A stretch of DNA of 64,000 nt from Gluconobacter aidae (GCF_009547075.1 NZ_WIPH01000002.1:1-64000), one strand, 5' to 3'; positions 38,544 through 50,219 are shown, numbered from the stretch's first letter. Numbers and translations: made by a program. The notes: generated by a model not told the origin, from the letters alone.

Positions 38544-41500
38544 ATGAACGAACTCATGAAGATCCTGGGTCAGACCGGCCAGTCGGTGACCTTCGACCAG
38601 ATCAAGATCCAGCTCGCGTCCAGCGAGCAGGTGCGGTCATGGTCTTACGGCGAAATCAAGAAGCCGGAGACAATCAACTACCGTACGTTCAAGCCTGAGC
38701 GTGACGGTCTGTTCTGTGCGCGTATCTTTGGCCCGATCAAGGATTACGAGTGCCTCTGCGGCAAGTACAAGCGGATGAAGTTCCGCGGTATTGTCTGCGA
38801 AAAGTGCGGTGTGGAAGTCACGCTGGCCAAAGTGCGTCGTGAGCGCATGGGCCATATCGAACTGGCTTCCCCGGTTGCCCATATCTGGTTCCTGAAGTCC
38901 CTGCCGAGCCGCATCGCCACGATGCTGGATCTGCCGCTCAAGGACGTCGAGCCGGTTCTGTACTTCGAGAAATTCCTGGTGCTCGACAAGGGCGTCTGTG
39001 AATCCGACCAGATCGATTCCTACAAGAATGGCAAGAAGCGCGATCAGTACCTGCTGGACGAAATCCGCTGCGAAGACCTGCTGGATGAATATCCGGATGC
39101 CGGTATCGATGTCGGAATCGGTGCGGAAGCCATCAAGCGCGCGCTGTCCAGCTATGACTGGGGTATTCCGAACGACCAGGAGCGTGAGCTGAGCCTCGCG
39201 GCGAAGGAAAAGGGCCTGCCCGATCCGTTCGACTATGACGCTGATGTCATGGAAGGCGATTCCGAGAAGACCATGATGCGCAAGAAGCTGCGCAAGGCAA
39301 CCTCGGAAGCCGCGCGCAAGAAGCTCGTCAAGCGCCTGAAGCTGGTCGAAGCCTTCGTGGAAAGCGGCTCGCGCCCGGACTGGATGATCATGGACATCGT
39401 GCCGGTCATTCCGCCGGAACTGCGTCCGCTGGTGCCGCTGGATGGCGGTCGTTTCGCGACGTCCGATCTGAACGACCTGTATCGCCGCGTCATCAACCGT
39501 AACAACCGTTTGAAGCGGCTGATTGAGCTGCGTGCGCCTGACATCATTGTCCGCAACGAAAAGCGCATGCTGCAGGAAGCCGTTGACGCCCTGTTCGACA
39601 ATGGCCGTCGTGGTCGCGCCATCACGGGTGCCAACAAGCGTCCGCTGAAGTCGCTGTCCGATATGCTGAAGGGCAAGCAGGGCCGCTTCCGTCAGAACCT
39701 GCTCGGAAAGCGCGTCGACTATTCCGGCCGTTCGGTCATCGTGGTTGGTCCGGAACTGAAGCTGCATCAGTGTGGTCTTCCGAAGAAGATGGCGCTCGAA
39801 CTGTTCAAGCCGTTCATCTACTCGAAGCTCGAGAAGTACGGTCACGCGACCACCATCAAGGCTGCAAAGCGCATGGTGGAGAAGGAGCGTCCGGAAGTCT
39901 GGGATATCCTCGAAGAGGTGATCCGCGAGCATCCGGTCATGCTGAACCGGGCGCCGACGCTTCACCGTCTGGGGATTCAGGCGTTCGAGCCGACGCTGAT
40001 CGAGGGCAAGGCCATCCAGCTTCATCCGCTGGTCTGCACCGCGTTCAACGCCGACTTCGACGGTGACCAGATGGCCGTTCACGTGCCGCTGTCGCTTGAG
40101 GCCCAGCTTGAAGCCCGCGTACTGATGATGTCCACGAACAACATCCTCAGCCCCGCGAATGGCAAGCCGATCATCGTGCCGTCCCAGGATATCGTTCTGG
40201 GTCTGTATTATCTGAGCCTTGAAGTTCCGGAATACCGGGAAACACCGGATGAAGCGGTCATCAAGGACGGGAAGGTGGTTACGGCTGCTCCCCCAGCCTA
40301 TTCTGACGTCGCCGAGATCGAGAATGCCATGCTTTCGGGTTCCCTGAAGCTGCATGACAAGATCCGTCTGCGTCTGCCGACGATCGATGCAGAGGGCAAG
40401 TCGGTCCGCCAGACGATCGTGACGACGCCGGGTCGTGCGTTGATTGCGCAGATCCTGCCGAAGCATCAGGCTATCCCGTTCAGCCTGATCAACAAGCAGT
40501 TGACGAAGAAGAACGTGTCTGACGTGATCGACACGGTCTATCGTCACTGTGGGCAGAAGGAAGCCGTGATCTTCTGTGACCGCCTGATGGGGCTTGGTTT
40601 CCGTCATGCGGCTCGCGCAGGCATTTCCTTCGGCAAGGATGACATGATCATTCCGGAAGCCAAGGCAACGCTGGTCGGCAAGACTTCGGAAGAGGTCAAG
40701 GAGTTCGAGCAGCAGTATCAGGACGGTCTGATCACGGCTGGCGAGCGCTACAACAAGGTGGTCGATGCCTGGTCACGCTGCACGGACGAAGTCCAGGCCG
40801 CGATGCTCAAGGAAATCTCCAAGCAGGTCATCGGCAAGCCGACGAACTCGGTCTGGATGATGAGCCATTCCGGTGCCCGTGGGTCGCCGGCCCAGATGAA
40901 GCAGCTCGCCGGTATGCGCGGCCTGATGGTGAAGCCTTCGGGCGAAATCATCGAACAGCCGATCATCGCGAACTTCAAGGAAGGTCTCTCGGTTCTCGAT
41001 TACTTCACGTCCAGCCACGGTGCCCGTAAGGGTCTCGCGGATACGGCGCTGAAGACCGCGAACTCGGGTTATCTGACGCGTCGTCTCGTCGACGTGGCGC
41101 AGGACTGCATCATCGTCGAGCCGGATTGCGGCACGGAACGCGGCCTGACGGTCCGTGCGGTCATGGATAGCGGCGAGGTCGTCGCTTCCCTGTCCGAGCG
41201 TATTCTGGGTCGTACCCTCTCCAAGGATGTGATCCATCCGGTGACGCAGGATGTCATTCTGCCGCGCAACACGCTGATCGAGGAAGCCGAGGCCGAGCTC
41301 ATCGAGAAGGCTGGCGTGGAAAGCGTCGATATCCGCTCTGTCCTGACGTGTGACAGCCGCGTCGGTATCTGCGCTCACTGCTATGGCCGTGATCTGGCCC
41401 GCGGTACACCGGTCAATATCGGTGAGGCTGTCGGTGTTATCGCTGCCCAGTCCATCGGTGAGCCGGGCACCCAGCTGACGATGCGTACCTTCCATATCGG

Positions 41501-42863
41501 TGGTGCGGCGACGCGTGGCGCCGAGCAGTCCATGGTCGAGGCGTCCCGCGACGGTATCGTGACGATCAAGAACCGTAACGTCGTCGAGAACTCTCAGAAG
41601 GTTCTGGTCGTGATGTCGCGTAATTGCGAGATCCTGCTGACCGACGAAAACGGTGTGGAACGTGCCCGCTATCGTGTGCCTTACGGTGCACGTCTGATGG
41701 TCTCGGAAGGTGAAGCGGTGACGCGGACCCAGAAGATGGCCGAGTGGGACCCGTACACCCTGCCGATCATCACCGAGCAGGCTGGTACCGTCGAATATCT
41801 CGATCTGATCGACAGCATCACGCTCGTTGAGCGCATGGATGAAGTCACGGGTCTGAGCTCGAAGGTCGTCGTTGATTACAAGCAGGCCGCCAAGGGTGTG
41901 GATCTGCGTCCGCGCCTGCAGCTCAAGGATGCTTCCGGCAACGTCGTCAAGCTCGCCAATGGCAATGACGCCCGCTACTTCCTCTCTCCGGACAGTATCC
42001 TGTCGGTGGAGAACGGAGCCGAGGTCAATGCCGGTGACGTGCTGGCCCGTATTCCTCGCGAAGGGTCCAAGACGCGTGACATTACGGGTGGTCTGCCGCG
42101 TGTGGCGGAACTGTTCGAGGCACGTCGTCCGAAGGATCATGCGATCATCGCCGAAGGCGAGGGCCGTATCGAATTCGGAAAGGACTACAAATCCAAGCGC
42201 TGCGTCATCGTCAAGAACGACGATACGGGTGAAGAGACGCAGTACCTCATTCCGAAGGGCAAGCACGTTTCCGTTCAGGAAGGCGACTTTGTCCAGAAGG
42301 GTGATCCGCTGGTCGACGGTCCGCGCGTGCCGCATGACATTCTCAAGGTCATGGGCGTCGAGGCTCTGTCCGACTATCTCGTCAACGAGATCCAGGACGT
42401 CTATCGACTGCAGGGCGTGAAGATCAATGACAAGCACATCGAAGTCATTGTCCGTCAGATGCTGCAGAAGGTGGAGATTCTCGAGCCGGGTGATTCGACC
42501 TACCTGATCGGCGAGACGGTGGATCGTATCGAGTATGAGGGCGAAAACCAGCGTCTCATGGAGAACGGGGATACACCTGCAAAGGCCATGCCGGTTCTGC
42601 AGGGCATCACCAAGGCGTCCCTGCAGACACAGTCCTTCATCTCGGCGGCTTCCTTCCAGGAGACCACACGTGTCCTGACGGATGCGGCGACGTCGGGCAA
42701 GGTGGATACCCTCAACGGCCTGAAGGAGAACGTGATTGTCGGGCGTCTGATCCCGGCAGGAACGGGCAGTGTGATGAACCGTCTGCGGGGCATCGCTGCC
42801 AGCCAGGATCGTCAGCGTGTCGGTGGAACGTCTCCGAAGGCCGTCGAAGACGCAGCGGAATGA
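38544..42863 (+). CDS. rpoC: DNA-directed RNA polymerase subunit beta'
   Basis: Catalytic beta' subunit, 1439 residues. The N-terminal zinc site is [20 protein letters not shown]; the Mg-binding catalytic loop is [12 protein letters not shown]; the trigger-loop region contains [10 protein letters not shown]; and the second zinc site includes [16 protein letters not shown] at 38544 ([10 protein letters not shown]) follows GGGG by nine bases. It is 80 bases after rpoB and is followed by two stacked hairpins. Confidence 0.98.
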   Translation: MNELMKILGQTGQSVTFDQIKIQLASSEQVRSWSYGEIKKPETINYRTFKPERDGLFCARIFGPIKDYECLCGKYKRMKFRGIVCEKCGVEVTLAKVRRERMGHIELASPVAHIWFLKSLPSRIATMLDLPLKDVEPVLYFEKFLVLDKGVCESDQIDSYKNGKKRDQYLLDEIRCEDLLDEYPDAGIDVGIGAEAIKRALSSYDWGIPNDQERELSLAAKEKGLPDPFDYDADVMEGDSEKTMMRKKLRKATSEAARKKLVKRLKLVEAFVESGSRPDWMIMDIVPVIPPELRPLVPLDGGRFATSDLNDLYRRVINRNNRLKRLIELRAPDIIVRNEKRMLQEAVDALFDNGRRGRAITGANKRPLKSLSDMLKGKQGRFRQNLLGKRVDYSGRSVIVVGPELKLHQCGLPKKMALELFKPFIYSKLEKYGHATTIKAAKRMVEKERPEVWDILEEVIREHPVMLNRAPTLHRLGIQAFEPTLIEGKAIQLHPLVCTAFNADFDGDQMAVHVPLSLEAQLEARVLMMSTNNILSPANGKPIIVPSQDIVLGLYYLSLEVPEYRETPDEAVIKDGKVVTAAPPAYSDVAEIENAMLSGSLKLHDKIRLRLPTIDAEGKSVRQTIVTTPGRALIAQILPKHQAIPFSLINKQLTKKNVSDVIDTVYRHCGQKEAVIFCDRLMGLGFRHAARAGISFGKDDMIIPEAKATLVGKTSEEVKEFEQQYQDGLITAGERYNKVVDAWSRCTDEVQAAMLKEISKQVIGKPTNSVWMMSHSGARGSPAQMKQLAGMRGLMVKPSGEIIEQPIIANFKEGLSVLDYFTSSHGARKGLADTALKTANSGYLTRRLVDVAQDCIIVEPDCGTERGLTVRAVMDSGEVVASLSERILGRTLSKDVIHPVTQDVILPRNTLIEEAEAELIEKAGVESVDIRSVLTCDSRVGICAHCYGRDLARGTPVNIGEAVGVIAAQSIGEPGTQLTMRTFHIGGAATRGAEQSMVEASRDGIVTIKNRNVVENSQKVLVVMSRNCEILLTDENGVERARYRVPYGARLMVSEGEAVTRTQKMAEWDPYTLPIITEQAGTVEYLDLIDSITLVERMDEVTGLSSKVVVDYKQAAKGVDLRPRLQLKDASGNVVKLANGNDARYFLSPDSILSVENGAEVNAGDVLARIPREGSKTRDITGGLPRVAELFEARRPKDHAIIAEGEGRIEFGKDYKSKRCVIVKNDDTGEETQYLIPKGKHVSVQEGDFVQKGDPLVDGPRVPHDILKVMGVEALSDYLVNEIQDVYRLQGVKINDKHIEVIVRQMLQKVEILEPGDSTYLIGETVDRIEYEGENQRLMENGDTPAKAMPVLQGITKASLQTQSFISAASFQETTRVLTDAATSGKVDTLNGLKENVIVGRLIPAGTGSVMNRLRGIAASQDRQRVGGTSPKAVEDAAE

Positions 42864-42868
42864 GAAAG

Positions 42869-42939
42869 GGATCCCCGCTTTTGAATGAGGCGGGGATCCG
42901 GTGCGCCCGATTCCGGAAACTTTCTTTGCAGAATCGGGC
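42869..42939 (+). terminator. Two consecutive hairpins ending the rpoBC unit
   Basis: GGATCCCCGC (42869-42878) pairs with GCGGGGATCC (42890-42899), and GCCCGATTC (42905-42913) pairs with GAATCGGGC (42931-42939). Both stems are perfect. The first starts six bases after the rpoC stop. T-tracts are weak, but a new promoter lies directly downstream, which supports a transcript end here. Confidence 0.7.
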
Positions 42940-42956
42940 CATTTCGGCTGAACCAC

Positions 42957-42985
42957 TTGACTTGGCGTCGAACCCTTCGTAGGTT
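42957..42985 (+). promoter_or_regulatory. Promoter of the rpsL-rpsG-tuf unit
   Basis: TTGACT (42957-42962), 17 bases, TAGGTT (42980-42985), immediately after the rpoC hairpins. Confidence 0.65.
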
Positions 42986-42989
42986 CCGC

Positions 42990-43238
42990 GCCCTCGGCTA
43001 CTGCCTTCCCGGAAGGCTGAAAAAGCCGACGAAGTTTAAAGAATCGCATGCGGTGCCGCTATTCTCTCAGGAGAAAATGCCAAGGCCGCACGCTAAAGAG
43101 AGAAGGGAACAGTTCAGGCTGTTTCCTTTTCACGATGTGGAAATGGCAGGCGGTCCTACCGCATGTCGGTTGGAACAAATGTCACGACAGAAACAGTAAT
43201 GTTGCTGTCTGAAATAGGACAAGGATTGGGAAGGGCGC
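42990..43238 (+). other. Long 5' leader of rpsL
   Basis: About 250 bases between the predicted promoter and the rpsL ATG with no credible gene. Complementary stretches such as TTCCCGGAA near 43010 and GGCT/AGCC near 43015-43030 suggest structure, which would suit autoregulation by S7 or S12, but no known leader fold was identified. AAGGATTGGGAAGGG before the ATG is a strong ribosome site. Confidence 0.45.
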
Positions 43239-43610
43239 ATGCCGACCATCAACCAGTTGATCGCGAACGGCCGTGAGCCGGCCGCAAAGCGGAACAAGGT
43301 CCCCGCACTGCAGGGCTGCCCGCAGAAGCGCGGCGTTTGCACGCGTGTGTATACCGTAACGCCGAAGAAGCCGAACTCCGCTCTGCGTAAGGTCGCCAAA
43401 GTGCGTCTGACCAACGGGTATGAGGTCGTGAGCTACATTCCGGGTGAAGGCCACAACCTTCAGGAACACAGTGTTGTTCTGATCCGTGGTGGCCGCGTGA
43501 AGGATCTTCCTGGCGTCCGTTATCACATCCTGCGTGGTGTGCTTGATACACAGGGTCTCGCCAAGCGTCGTCAGCGTCGTTCGCTGTATGGCGCGAAGCG
43601 TCCGAAGTAA
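43239..43610 (+). CDS. rpsL: 30S ribosomal protein S12
   Basis: Decoding-centre protein, 123 residues: [20 protein letters not shown] start, [16 protein letters not shown] and [17 protein letters not shown]. Lys at both classical streptomycin-resistance positions (KPNS and VKDLPG) is wild type, so the sequence predicts streptomycin sensitivity at this protein. First gene of the str unit. Confidence 0.98.
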   Translation: MPTINQLIANGREPAAKRNKVPALQGCPQKRGVCTRVYTVTPKKPNSALRKVAKVRLTNGYEVVSYIPGEGHNLQEHSVVLIRGGRVKDLPGVRYHILRGVLDTQGLAKRRQRRSLYGAKRPK

Positions 43611-43622
43611 GAGGTATTTGGA

Positions 43623-44099
43623 ATGAGTCGCCGTCACCGCGCTGTAAAGCGCGAGATCCTTCCCGATCCGAAGTTCGGAGACGTCGTCATTACGCGCTTC
43701 ATGAATGCGCTGATGTACGATGGTAAGAAATCCACTGCCGAAGGCATCGTTTATGGTGCTCTCGAAGTCATGCGCCGCCGCGGCGGCGCGACTGCAGATC
43801 CGGTGGCCATGTTCCACTCGGCTCTGGACAACGTGAAGCCTGCGGTTGAAGTCCGCTCGCGTCGCGTCGGTGGCGCAACCTATCAGGTTCCGGTTGAAGT
43901 CCGCGCCGAGCGCCGTCAGGCTCTCGCGATCCGCTGGCTGATCGATGCCTCCCGCAAGCGTGGCGAGAACACGATGCAGGAGCGTCTGTCCAACGAACTG
44001 ATGGATGCGGTCAACAACCGTGGCTCCGCTGTCAAGAAGCGCGAAGACACGCACCGCATGGCTGAAGCCAATAAGGCATTCAGCCACTATCGCTGGTAA
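43623..44099 (+). CDS. rpsG: 30S ribosomal protein S7
   Basis: 16S rRNA head-assembly protein, 158 residues: [20 protein letters not shown] start, [20 protein letters not shown], and the end motif [21 protein letters not shown]. It starts 12 bases after rpsL. The next gene is tuf, not fusA: the 115-base gap contains no fragment of an elongation factor G reading frame. Confidence 0.98.
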   Translation: MSRRHRAVKREILPDPKFGDVVITRFMNALMYDGKKSTAEGIVYGALEVMRRRGGATADPVAMFHSALDNVKPAVEVRSRRVGGATYQVPVEVRAERRQALAIRWLIDASRKRGENTMQERLSNELMDAVNNRGSAVKKREDTHRMAEANKAFSHYRW

Positions 44100-44214
44100 T
44101 CAGAACCGGTTAAAGGGCTTCCGGCAGTGTGTCGATCTCAGGATCGTGCACTGACTGGTTTGAACTTTCAGTCTTACTCCCGTTCCAGGTGGAGCGGGGT
44201 TTTGGAGAAAGACG

Positions 44215-45405
44215 ATGGCAAAGGCTAAATTCGAGCGGACGAAGCCGCACTGCAACATCGGCACCATCGGTCACGTCGATCACGGCAAGACCTCGCTGAC
44301 TGCTGCAATCACCAAGACGCTGGCTAAGACCGGCGGCGCCACCTACAGCGCGTACGACCAGATCGACAAGGCTCCGGAAGAGCGCGCTCGTGGTATCACC
44401 ATTTCCACGGCTCACGTTGAGTACGAGACGGCTGACCGTCACTATGCTCACGTCGACTGCCCGGGCCATGCTGACTACGTGAAGAACATGATCACGGGTG
44501 CAGCTCAGATGGACGGCGCGATCCTCGTCGTGTCCGCTGCTGATGGTCCGATGCCGCAGACCCGCGAGCACATCCTGCTTGCCCGTCAGGTTGGCGTGCC
44601 GGCACTGGTCGTGTTCCTGAACAAGGTTGACCAGGTTGACGATCCGGAGCTGCTCGAACTCGTGGAAATGGAAGTTCGTGAGCTTCTGTCTTCCTATCAG
44701 TTCCCGGGCGACGATATCCCCATCGTCAAGGGCTCCGCTCTTGTGACGCTGGAAGATGGCGATCCGTCCATCGGTGAAGACCGCGTTCTCGAACTGATGA
44801 CGCAGGTTGACGCCTACATCCCGCAGCCGGAGCGTCCGGTTGACCGTCCGTTCCTGATGCCGATCGAAGACGTGTTCTCGATCTCTGGTCGTGGTACGGT
44901 TGTCACGGGCCGTGTCGAGCGCGGCGTTGTCAACGTGGGTGACGAAGTCGAAATCGTCGGCCTGAAGGACACCGTCAAGACGACCGTTACGGGCGTCGAG
45001 ATGTTCCGCAAGCTGCTCGATCGCGGTGAAGCCGGTGACAACATCGGTGCGCTGGTTCGTGGTACGAAGCGTGAAGACGTCGAGCGTGGCCAGGTTCTGG
45101 CAAAGCCCGGCTCCATCACGCCGCACAAGAAGTTCAAGGCTGAGGCTTACATCCTCACGAAGGAGGAGGGTGGCCGTCACACGCCGTTCTTCACGAACTA
45201 CCGCCCGCAGTTCTATTTCCGTACGACCGACGTCACGGGCGTCGTGACGCTGCCGGAAGGCACGGAAATGGTCATGCCGGGTGACAACGTTGCCATGGAT
45301 GTGGAGCTGATCGCTCCGATCGCCATGGACGAAGGCCTGCGCTTCGCTATCCGCGAAGGTGGCCGTACCGTGGGTGCCGGTGTGGTTTCTTCCATCACCG
45401 CCTAA
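44215..45405 (+). CDS. tuf: Elongation factor Tu
   Basis: GTPase that delivers aminoacyl-tRNA to the ribosome, 396 residues. G1 is [11 protein letters not shown], the switch I region contains [14 protein letters not shown]3 is DCPGHADY and G4 is FLNKVD; domains 2 and 3 are complete and end [10 protein letters not shown]. It is the only copy in the window. A strong terminator follows, so tuf closes the rpsL unit. Confidence 0.98.
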   Translation: MAKAKFERTKPHCNIGTIGHVDHGKTSLTAAITKTLAKTGGATYSAYDQIDKAPEERARGITISTAHVEYETADRHYAHVDCPGHADYVKNMITGAAQMDGAILVVSAADGPMPQTREHILLARQVGVPALVVFLNKVDQVDDPELLELVEMEVRELLSSYQFPGDDIPIVKGSALVTLEDGDPSIGEDRVLELMTQVDAYIPQPERPVDRPFLMPIEDVFSISGRGTVVTGRVERGVVNVGDEVEIVGLKDTVKTTVTGVEMFRKLLDRGEAGDNIGALVRGTKREDVERGQVLAKPGSITPHKKFKAEAYILTKEEGGRHTPFFTNYRPQFYFRTTDVTGVVTLPEGTEMVMPGDNVAMDVELIAPIAMDEGLRFAIREGGRTVGAGVVSSITA

Positions 45406-45434
45406 GTCCTGCGTTTAGCCGTTGGCTTTGACAG

Positions 45435-45461
45435 CCCCGGTCAGATTTTTTCTGACCGGGG
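45435..45461 (+). terminator. Intrinsic terminator after tuf
   Basis: CCCCGGTCAGA (45435-45445), loop TTTTT, TCTGACCGGGG (45451-45461), then TTCCCTTT. A perfect 11-bp stem 30 bases after the tuf stop. A TTGACA hexamer (45428-45433) abuts it but has no matching -10, so the start of the S10 operon transcript is unclear. Confidence 0.8.
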
Positions 45462-45524
45462 TTCCCTTTCAGGGGCAATGGCAGTAGGACGACACCCGAA
45501 TTTTTGAGTTGGACGAACAAGAAC

Positions 45525-45833
45525 ATGGACAACCAGAACATCCGCATTCGCCTTAAGGCGTACGATCATCGCGTGCTGGACAACAGCACCAAGGAGATCG
45601 TAAACACGGCGAAGCGTACGGGTGCGCGGGTTCGGGGTCCGATCCCGCTGCCGACGCATATCGAACGGTTCACGGTGAACCGCTCGCCACACGTGGATAA
45701 GAAAAGCCGCGAACAGTTCGAAATTCGGACTCACCGCCGGCTGCTCGACATTGTCGAGCCGACCCCGCAGACCGTGGACGCCCTCATGAAGCTCGACCTC
45801 GCCGCTGGCGTGGACGTCGAGATCAAACTCTAA
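45525..45833 (+). CDS. rpsJ: 30S ribosomal protein S10
   Basis: 102 residues, first gene of the S10 operon and also a NusB partner in antitermination. It starts [20 protein letters not shown] at ATG 45525; an in-frame TTG at 45504 adds seven unsupported residues. Contains [20 protein letters not shown] and ends [12 protein letters not shown]. The ribosome site is weak. Confidence 0.97.
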   Translation: MDNQNIRIRLKAYDHRVLDNSTKEIVNTAKRTGARVRGPIPLPTHIERFTVNRSPHVDKKSREQFEIRTHRRLLDIVEPTPQTVDALMKLDLAAGVDVEIKL

Positions 45834-45843
45834 GGTCCAGACG

Positions 45844-46527
45844 ATGCGAACCGGATTGATTGCAAAGAAGCTGGGAATGACCCGGCTGTTTAAGGAAGAT
45901 GGCACGCATGTGCCTGTGACGGTCCTTCACCTCGACAATGTCGAGGTTGTGGATGCCCGCACGAACGAGCGCGATGGCTATACCGCCATTCAGCTCGGAC
46001 TTGGTAATGCCAAGGTGAAGAATGTCACCAAGGCGAACCGTGGCCATTTCGCCCGGACCAAGGTCGAGCCAAAGAAGCATCTGGCAGAGTTCCGCGTCTC
46101 TGAAGACGCCCTGCTGGAAGCTGGAACCAAGCTGTCCGCTGCTCACTTCGTTGTGGGGCAGAAAGTTGACGTCACGGGCCAGAGCAAGGGCAAGGGTTTT
46201 GCGGGTGTTATGAAGCGTCATAACTTCGCAGGTCTCGAAGCGTCCCACGGCGTCTCCATCAGCCACCGTTCCCATGGTTCTACGGGCCAGCGCCAGGATC
46301 CTGGCAAGGTCTTCAAGGGAAAGAAGATGGCAGGTCACATGGGTGACGAGCGTGTTACCACGCTGAACCTTGAGATCGCTGCCGTGGATGAAGAGCGTAA
46401 CCTGATCATGGTCAGGGGTGCAATTCCTGGTGCGAAGAACGGCCTTGTGCTGATTCGCGATGCAATCAAGAAGGCTCGCCATGCTGATGCGCCGTATCCG
46501 GCAGCAACAGTGGCGGCCGCCGGTTGA
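45844..46527 (+). CDS. rplC: 50S ribosomal protein L3
   Basis: 227 residues near the peptidyl-transferase centre: [20 protein letters not shown] start, [18 protein letters not shown], and [19 protein letters not shown], the segment carrying the Gln that is often methylated. Starts 11 bases after rpsJ. A Pro/Ala-rich tail extends beyond the usual end. Confidence 0.98.
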   Translation: MRTGLIAKKLGMTRLFKEDGTHVPVTVLHLDNVEVVDARTNERDGYTAIQLGLGNAKVKNVTKANRGHFARTKVEPKKHLAEFRVSEDALLEAGTKLSAAHFVVGQKVDVTGQSKGKGFAGVMKRHNFAGLEASHGVSISHRSHGSTGQRQDPGKVFKGKKMAGHMGDERVTTLNLEIAAVDEERNLIMVRGAIPGAKNGLVLIRDAIKKARHADAPYPAATVAAAG

Positions 46528-46538
46528 GGACGAGGGGC

Positions 46539-47153
46539 ATGGAATACGATATCAAGACCCTCGATAATGGTAGCGCAGGCTCTGTCGCGCTTCCGGAAGA
46601 GATTTTCGCGGTCACTCCGCGCTCTGACATCATGGCACGTGTTGTGCACTGGCAGCTCGCAAAGCGCCGTGCCGGTACGCACCGTACGAAGGGCATGGGT
46701 GAGATTTCTGGCACGACCAAGAAGCCTTACCGCCAGAAGGGTACGGGTTCTGCCCGTCAGGGTTCCCTGCGCGCGCCGCAGTTCCGTACGGGTGGTGTTG
46801 TCCATGGTCCGGTCGTTCGTGACCACGGCTATGACCTCCCCAAGAAGGTCCGTCGTCTTGGCCTGATCTGTGCCCTGTCGCAGAAGGCAGCCGAGGGCAA
46901 GCTGATCGTTCTCGATGCAGCCAACGGTGTCACCAAGACCCGTGAAGCCGCAGCGAAGATCAAGGCCCTGGGCTGGACGTCCGCGCTGATCGTTGATGGC
47001 GCTGTTGACGAGCAGTTCGCTCGCGCAATCGCCAATCTGCCGAAGATCGACGTTCTGCCGACCATTGGTGCAAACGTCTATGACATCCTCAACCACGACG
47101 TGCTGGTCATCACCCGCGCCGGTCTTGAGGGTCTTAAGGAGCGTCTGGCATGA
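46539..47153 (+). CDS. rplD: 50S ribosomal protein L4
   Basis: 204 residues; exit-tunnel protein that in E. coli also represses the S10 operon. Tunnel loop: [23 protein letters not shown] at 46539 gives [10 protein letters not shown] after GAGGA; the frame is open 15 bases further upstream. Its stop overlaps the rplW start. Confidence 0.97.
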   Translation: MEYDIKTLDNGSAGSVALPEEIFAVTPRSDIMARVVHWQLAKRRAGTHRTKGMGEISGTTKKPYRQKGTGSARQGSLRAPQFRTGGVVHGPVVRDHGYDLPKKVRRLGLICALSQKAAEGKLIVLDAANGVTKTREAAAKIKALGWTSALIVDGAVDEQFARAIANLPKIDVLPTIGANVYDILNHDVLVITRAGLEGLKERLA

Positions 47154-47491
47154 CCATCAATACCGTCATGAACGCACACAAGACAGCACAGAACATGTCG
47201 CAGGAAGCCCTGTACGACGTGGTCCGTGCACCGCTGATCACCGAAAAGGCGACGCTTCTTTCCGAGCGTAACCAGGTGGTGTTCAAGGTCGCTCCCGGTG
47301 CGACGAAGCCCCAGATCAAGACTGCGGTTGAGAAGCTCTTCAACGTGAAGGTAACCGGCGTGAACACGCTGGTCCAGAAGGGCAAGATCAAGCGCGTCAA
47401 GGGTCGTCCTGGCCGTCGCTCGGACATCAAGAAGGCGTATGTACAGCTTGCTGAAGGTCAGTCCATTGACCTTACAGCCAAGCTGGGCTGA
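47150..47491 (+). CDS. rplW: 50S ribosomal protein L23
   Basis: Exit-site protein that docks trigger factor and SRP. With ATG at 47150 (ATGA overlap with rplD) it has 113 residues, about 15 longer at the N-terminus than the usual start; an internal ATG at 47195 ([20 protein letters not shown]) would give the normal length. The [20 protein letters not shown] core is clear. Confidence 0.95.
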   Translation: MTINTVMNAHKTAQNMSQEALYDVVRAPLITEKATLLSERNQVVFKVAPGATKPQIKTAVEKLFNVKVTGVNTLVQKGKIKRVKGRPGRRSDIKKAYVQLAEGQSIDLTAKLG

Positions 47492-47507
47492 CGCGGGGTA
47501 GGATACC

Positions 47508-48338
47508 ATGGCACTCAAGCACTTTAATCCCACGACGCCGAGCACGCGCGGCACCGTGCTGATTGATCGCAGCGAGCTCTTCAAGGGCAAGCCGGTCAAG
47601 CAGCTGACGGAAGGCAAGAACAAGTCCGGTGGCCGTAACAATCACGGTCGTACGACAGTTCGGTTCCGTGGCGGCGGGCATAAGCAGTCCTATCGTTATG
47701 TCGACTTCAAGCGTCGCAAGTTCGATGTGGCCGCTACGGTCGAGCGTCTCGAATATGATCCGAACCGCACCGCGTTCATTGCGCTGATCAAGTATGAAGA
47801 TGGCGAACTCGCCTACATCCTTGCTCCGCAGCGCGTGAAGGTTGGCGATCGCGTCATTTCTGGCGCCCATACGGACGTCAAGCCTGGCAATGCCATGCCG
47901 CTGGGTGCAATGCCGGTCGGAACGATCGTGCATAACATCGAGCTGAAGCAGGGCGCCGGTGGCAAGCTGGCCCGTTCTGCTGGCACCTATGCGCAGCTGG
48001 TCGGCAAGGACGCCGGCTACGCGCAGATCAAGCTGCAGTCCGGTGAGCTGCGTCTTGTTCGTGGTGAATGCATGGCAACCGTTGGTGCCGTGTCCAACCC
48101 GGACAACATGAACCAGCACATGGGCAAGGCCGGTCGTTCCCGCTGGCTCGGACGTCGTCCGCATAACCGTGGCGTTGTCATGAACCCGGTTGACCATCCG
48201 CATGGTGGTGGTGAAGGCCGGACCTCTGGTGGCCGTCATCCGGTTACGCCGTGGGGTGTTCCGACCAAGGGTTATAAGACACGTGTTAACAAAAAGACGG
48301 ATAGCCTGATCATCCGTCGCCGTAAGTCCGGCAAGTAA
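47508..48338 (+). CDS. rplB: 50S ribosomal protein L2
   Basis: 276 residues, required for subunit association and peptidyl transfer. Starts [15 protein letters not shown]; contains [19 protein letters not shown] and the conserved [20 protein letters not shown] with the catalytic-site His. Starts 17 bases after rplW. Confidence 0.98.
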   Translation: MALKHFNPTTPSTRGTVLIDRSELFKGKPVKQLTEGKNKSGGRNNHGRTTVRFRGGGHKQSYRYVDFKRRKFDVAATVERLEYDPNRTAFIALIKYEDGELAYILAPQRVKVGDRVISGAHTDVKPGNAMPLGAMPVGTIVHNIELKQGAGGKLARSAGTYAQLVGKDAGYAQIKLQSGELRLVRGECMATVGAVSNPDNMNQHMGKAGRSRWLGRRPHNRGVVMNPVDHPHGGGEGRTSGGRHPVTPWGVPTKGYKTRVNKKTDSLIIRRRKSGK

Positions 48339-48354
48339 GAGGGGGCAAACAGAG

Positions 48355-48633
48355 ATGGCACGTTCCGTCTGGAAGGGCCCGTTCGTTGACGGGTATCTGT
48401 TCGGCAAGGCTGAAGCGTCACGCGCTTCGGGTCGTAATGAAGTGATCAAGATCTGGTCGCGTCGTTCGACGATCCTTCCGCAGTTCGTTGGACTTACGTT
48501 CGGCGTCTATAATGGTCACAAGTTCCTGCCTGTGCAGGTCACGGAGAACATGGTCGGTCACAAGTTCGGTGAGTTCTCGCCGACGCGGACCTACACCGGT
48601 CATGGCTCTGACAAGAAGTCGAAGCGGGGCTGA
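48355..48633 (+). CDS. rpsS: 30S ribosomal protein S19
   Basis: 92 residues: [20 protein letters not shown] start, [19 protein letters not shown] and [17 protein letters not shown]. Binds S13 in the 30S head. Two bases separate its stop from rplV. Confidence 0.98.
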   Translation: MARSVWKGPFVDGYLFGKAEASRASGRNEVIKIWSRRSTILPQFVGLTFGVYNGHKFLPVQVTENMVGHKFGEFSPTRTYTGHGSDKKSKRG

Positions 48634-48635
48634 AA

Positions 48636-49064
48636 ATGAGCAAGCCGAAGCACATCCGCACGCTCGCTGATACGGAAGCGCAGGCAGTTGCCCGCAACAT
48701 CCGCGTCAGCCCGCGCAAGCTGAATCTGGTCGCGGCAATGATCCGCAACCAGCCGGCTGACAAGGCTATCGCCGCTCTGACCTTCTCGCGTCGTCGTATC
48801 GCGCAGCAGGTCAAGAAGACTCTTGAGAGCGCCGTGGCCAACGCTGAGAACAATCATCAGCTCGATGTCGATCAGCTGGTGGTCAAGACGGCAGAAGTGG
48901 GCAAGTCCATCGTCATGAAGCGTTTCCACGCTCGTGGCCGTGGCCGTTCTGCTCGCGTCGAGAAGTTCTTCAGCCACCTGAAGATTGTTGTTGCCGAGCG
49001 TGCAGAAGCACCGGAAGAGACGAAGCCGTCTCGCGGAACCAACAAAGAGCAGAAGGCAGCCTGA
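48636..49064 (+). CDS. rplV: 50S ribosomal protein L22
   Basis: 142 residues; tunnel-constriction protein. Contains [20 protein letters not shown] and the loop [20 protein letters not shown]. Longer than the roughly 110-residue E. coli protein through an acidic/polar C-terminal tail ([18 protein letters not shown]). Confidence 0.97.
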   Translation: MSKPKHIRTLADTEAQAVARNIRVSPRKLNLVAAMIRNQPADKAIAALTFSRRRIAQQVKKTLESAVANAENNHQLDVDQLVVKTAEVGKSIVMKRFHARGRGRSARVEKFFSHLKIVVAERAEAPEETKPSRGTNKEQKAA

Positions 49065-49067
49065 TCC

Positions 49068-49745
49068 ATGGGACACAAGGTCAATCCGATCGGGCTTCGG
49101 CTCGGCGTCAACCGTACCTGGGACAGCCGCTGGTACGCCGGTCAAGACTACGCACGTCTGCTGCATGAAGATCTGAAACTTCGTGCATTTCTGCGTCGCA
49201 AGCTGTCCGGCGCAGGCGTGTCCCGCGTTGTTATCGAGCGTCCGGCCAAGAAGCCCCGCGTGACGATCTACGCTGCCCGTCCGGGCGTCGTGATCGGCAA
49301 GAAGGGTCAGGACATCGACGCGCTCCGCAAGGAACTGAGCCGTATGGCGAAGACCGACGTGGCGCTGAACATCGTCGAGATCCGCAAGCCGGAAATCGAT
49401 GCGACCCTCGTTGCCGAGAACATTGCTCAGCAGCTGGAACGTCGTGTTGCATTCCGTCGTGCCATGAAGCGCGCAATCCAGTCCGCAATGCGTCTTGGTG
49501 CCCAGGGCATCCGGATCACCTGCGGTGGACGTCTGGGTGGTGCTGAAATCGCTCGTGCCGAAAAGTATCGTGAGGGACGCGTTCCCCTGCATACGCTTCG
49601 CGCGGATATCGATTACGGTACGGCAACCGCCAAGACAACGTATGGCACCTGCGGTGTGAAGGTATGGATCTTCAAGGGTGAGATCCTGGCTCATGACCCG
49701 CTGGCACAGGATCGTCGTGCTGCGGAGCAGGCTCCCCAGCGCTAA
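49068..49745 (+). CDS. rpsC: 30S ribosomal protein S3
   Basis: 225 residues with a KH domain ([20 protein letters not shown]) and mRNA-entry helicase residues. Starts [20 protein letters not shown] three bases after rplV. A GAAA-capped hairpin begins two bases after its stop. Confidence 0.98.
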   Translation: MGHKVNPIGLRLGVNRTWDSRWYAGQDYARLLHEDLKLRAFLRRKLSGAGVSRVVIERPAKKPRVTIYAARPGVVIGKKGQDIDALRKELSRMAKTDVALNIVEIRKPEIDATLVAENIAQQLERRVAFRRAMKRAIQSAMRLGAQGIRITCGGRLGGAEIARAEKYREGRVPLHTLRADIDYGTATAKTTYGTCGVKVWIFKGEILAHDPLAQDRRAAEQAPQR

Positions 49746-49746
49746 G

Positions 49747-49768
49747 ACTGTGAGCGAAAGCTCACAGT
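49747..49768 (+). terminator. GAAA-tetraloop hairpin between rpsC and rplP
   Basis: ACTGTGAGC-GAAA-GCTCACAGT, a perfect 9-bp stem with a GNRA loop in the 57-base gap. T-run is weak; it may mark processing, stabilise the upstream mRNA or attenuate. Confidence 0.5.
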
Positions 49769-49802
49769 TCCATTGCTGGTGCTGATTTGAGGATTTAACA
49801 AC

Positions 49803-50219
49803 ATGCTTTCCCCGAAGCGGACAAAGTTTCGTAAGGCCCACAAGGGCCGCATTCACGGTCTGGCGAAAAGCGGAACCCAGTTGAACTTCGGTGCCTTCGG
49901 CCTGAAGGCGCTGGAGCCGGAGCGGATTACCGCGCGTCAGATCGAAGCCTCCCGTCGTGCGATCACGCGTGCCATGAAGCGTGCCGGTCGCGTGTGGATT
50001 CGTATCTTTCCGGACACTCCGGTCTCGACAAAGCCTGCAGAAGTGCGTATGGGCTCCGGTAAGGGTAACCCCGAGTACTGGGCCGCACGTGTTAAGCCGG
50101 GTCGTATCCTGTTCGAGATCGAAGGCGTTCCGCCTGAGGTCGCCAAGCTGGCCCTGAGCCTGGGTGCTGCAAAGCTTCCGATCAAGACCAAGTTCGTTCA
50201 GCGTATCGGAGACGCGTAA
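49803..50219 (+). CDS. rplP: 50S ribosomal protein L16
   Basis: 138 residues: [20 protein letters not shown] start, [20 protein letters not shown] and [20 protein letters not shown]. Organises the A-site region of 23S rRNA. Stop and rpmC start share a base (TAATG). Confidence 0.98.
   Translation: MLSPKRTKFRKAHKGRIHGLAKSGTQLNFGAFGLKALEPERITARQIEASRRAITRAMKRAGRVWIRIFPDTPVSTKPAEVRMGSGKGNPEYWAARVKPGRILFEIEGVPPEVAKLALSLGAAKLPIKTKFVQRIGDA

Noticed and set aside
40773-43049. Long minus-strand frames antisense to rpoC (also 38637-40607)
   Set aside because: Same codon-bias shadow; rpoC itself is unmistakable.
45428-45456. TTGACA at 45428 as the S10-operon promoter
   Set aside because: No acceptable -10 hexamer at 16-18 bases (TCTGAC), and the hexamer is embedded in the tuf terminator.
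47472-48449. A 325-codon minus-strand frame opposite rplB/rpsS, among others in the ribosomal cluster
   Set aside because: Shadow of highly biased ribosomal protein genes; no ribosome site.
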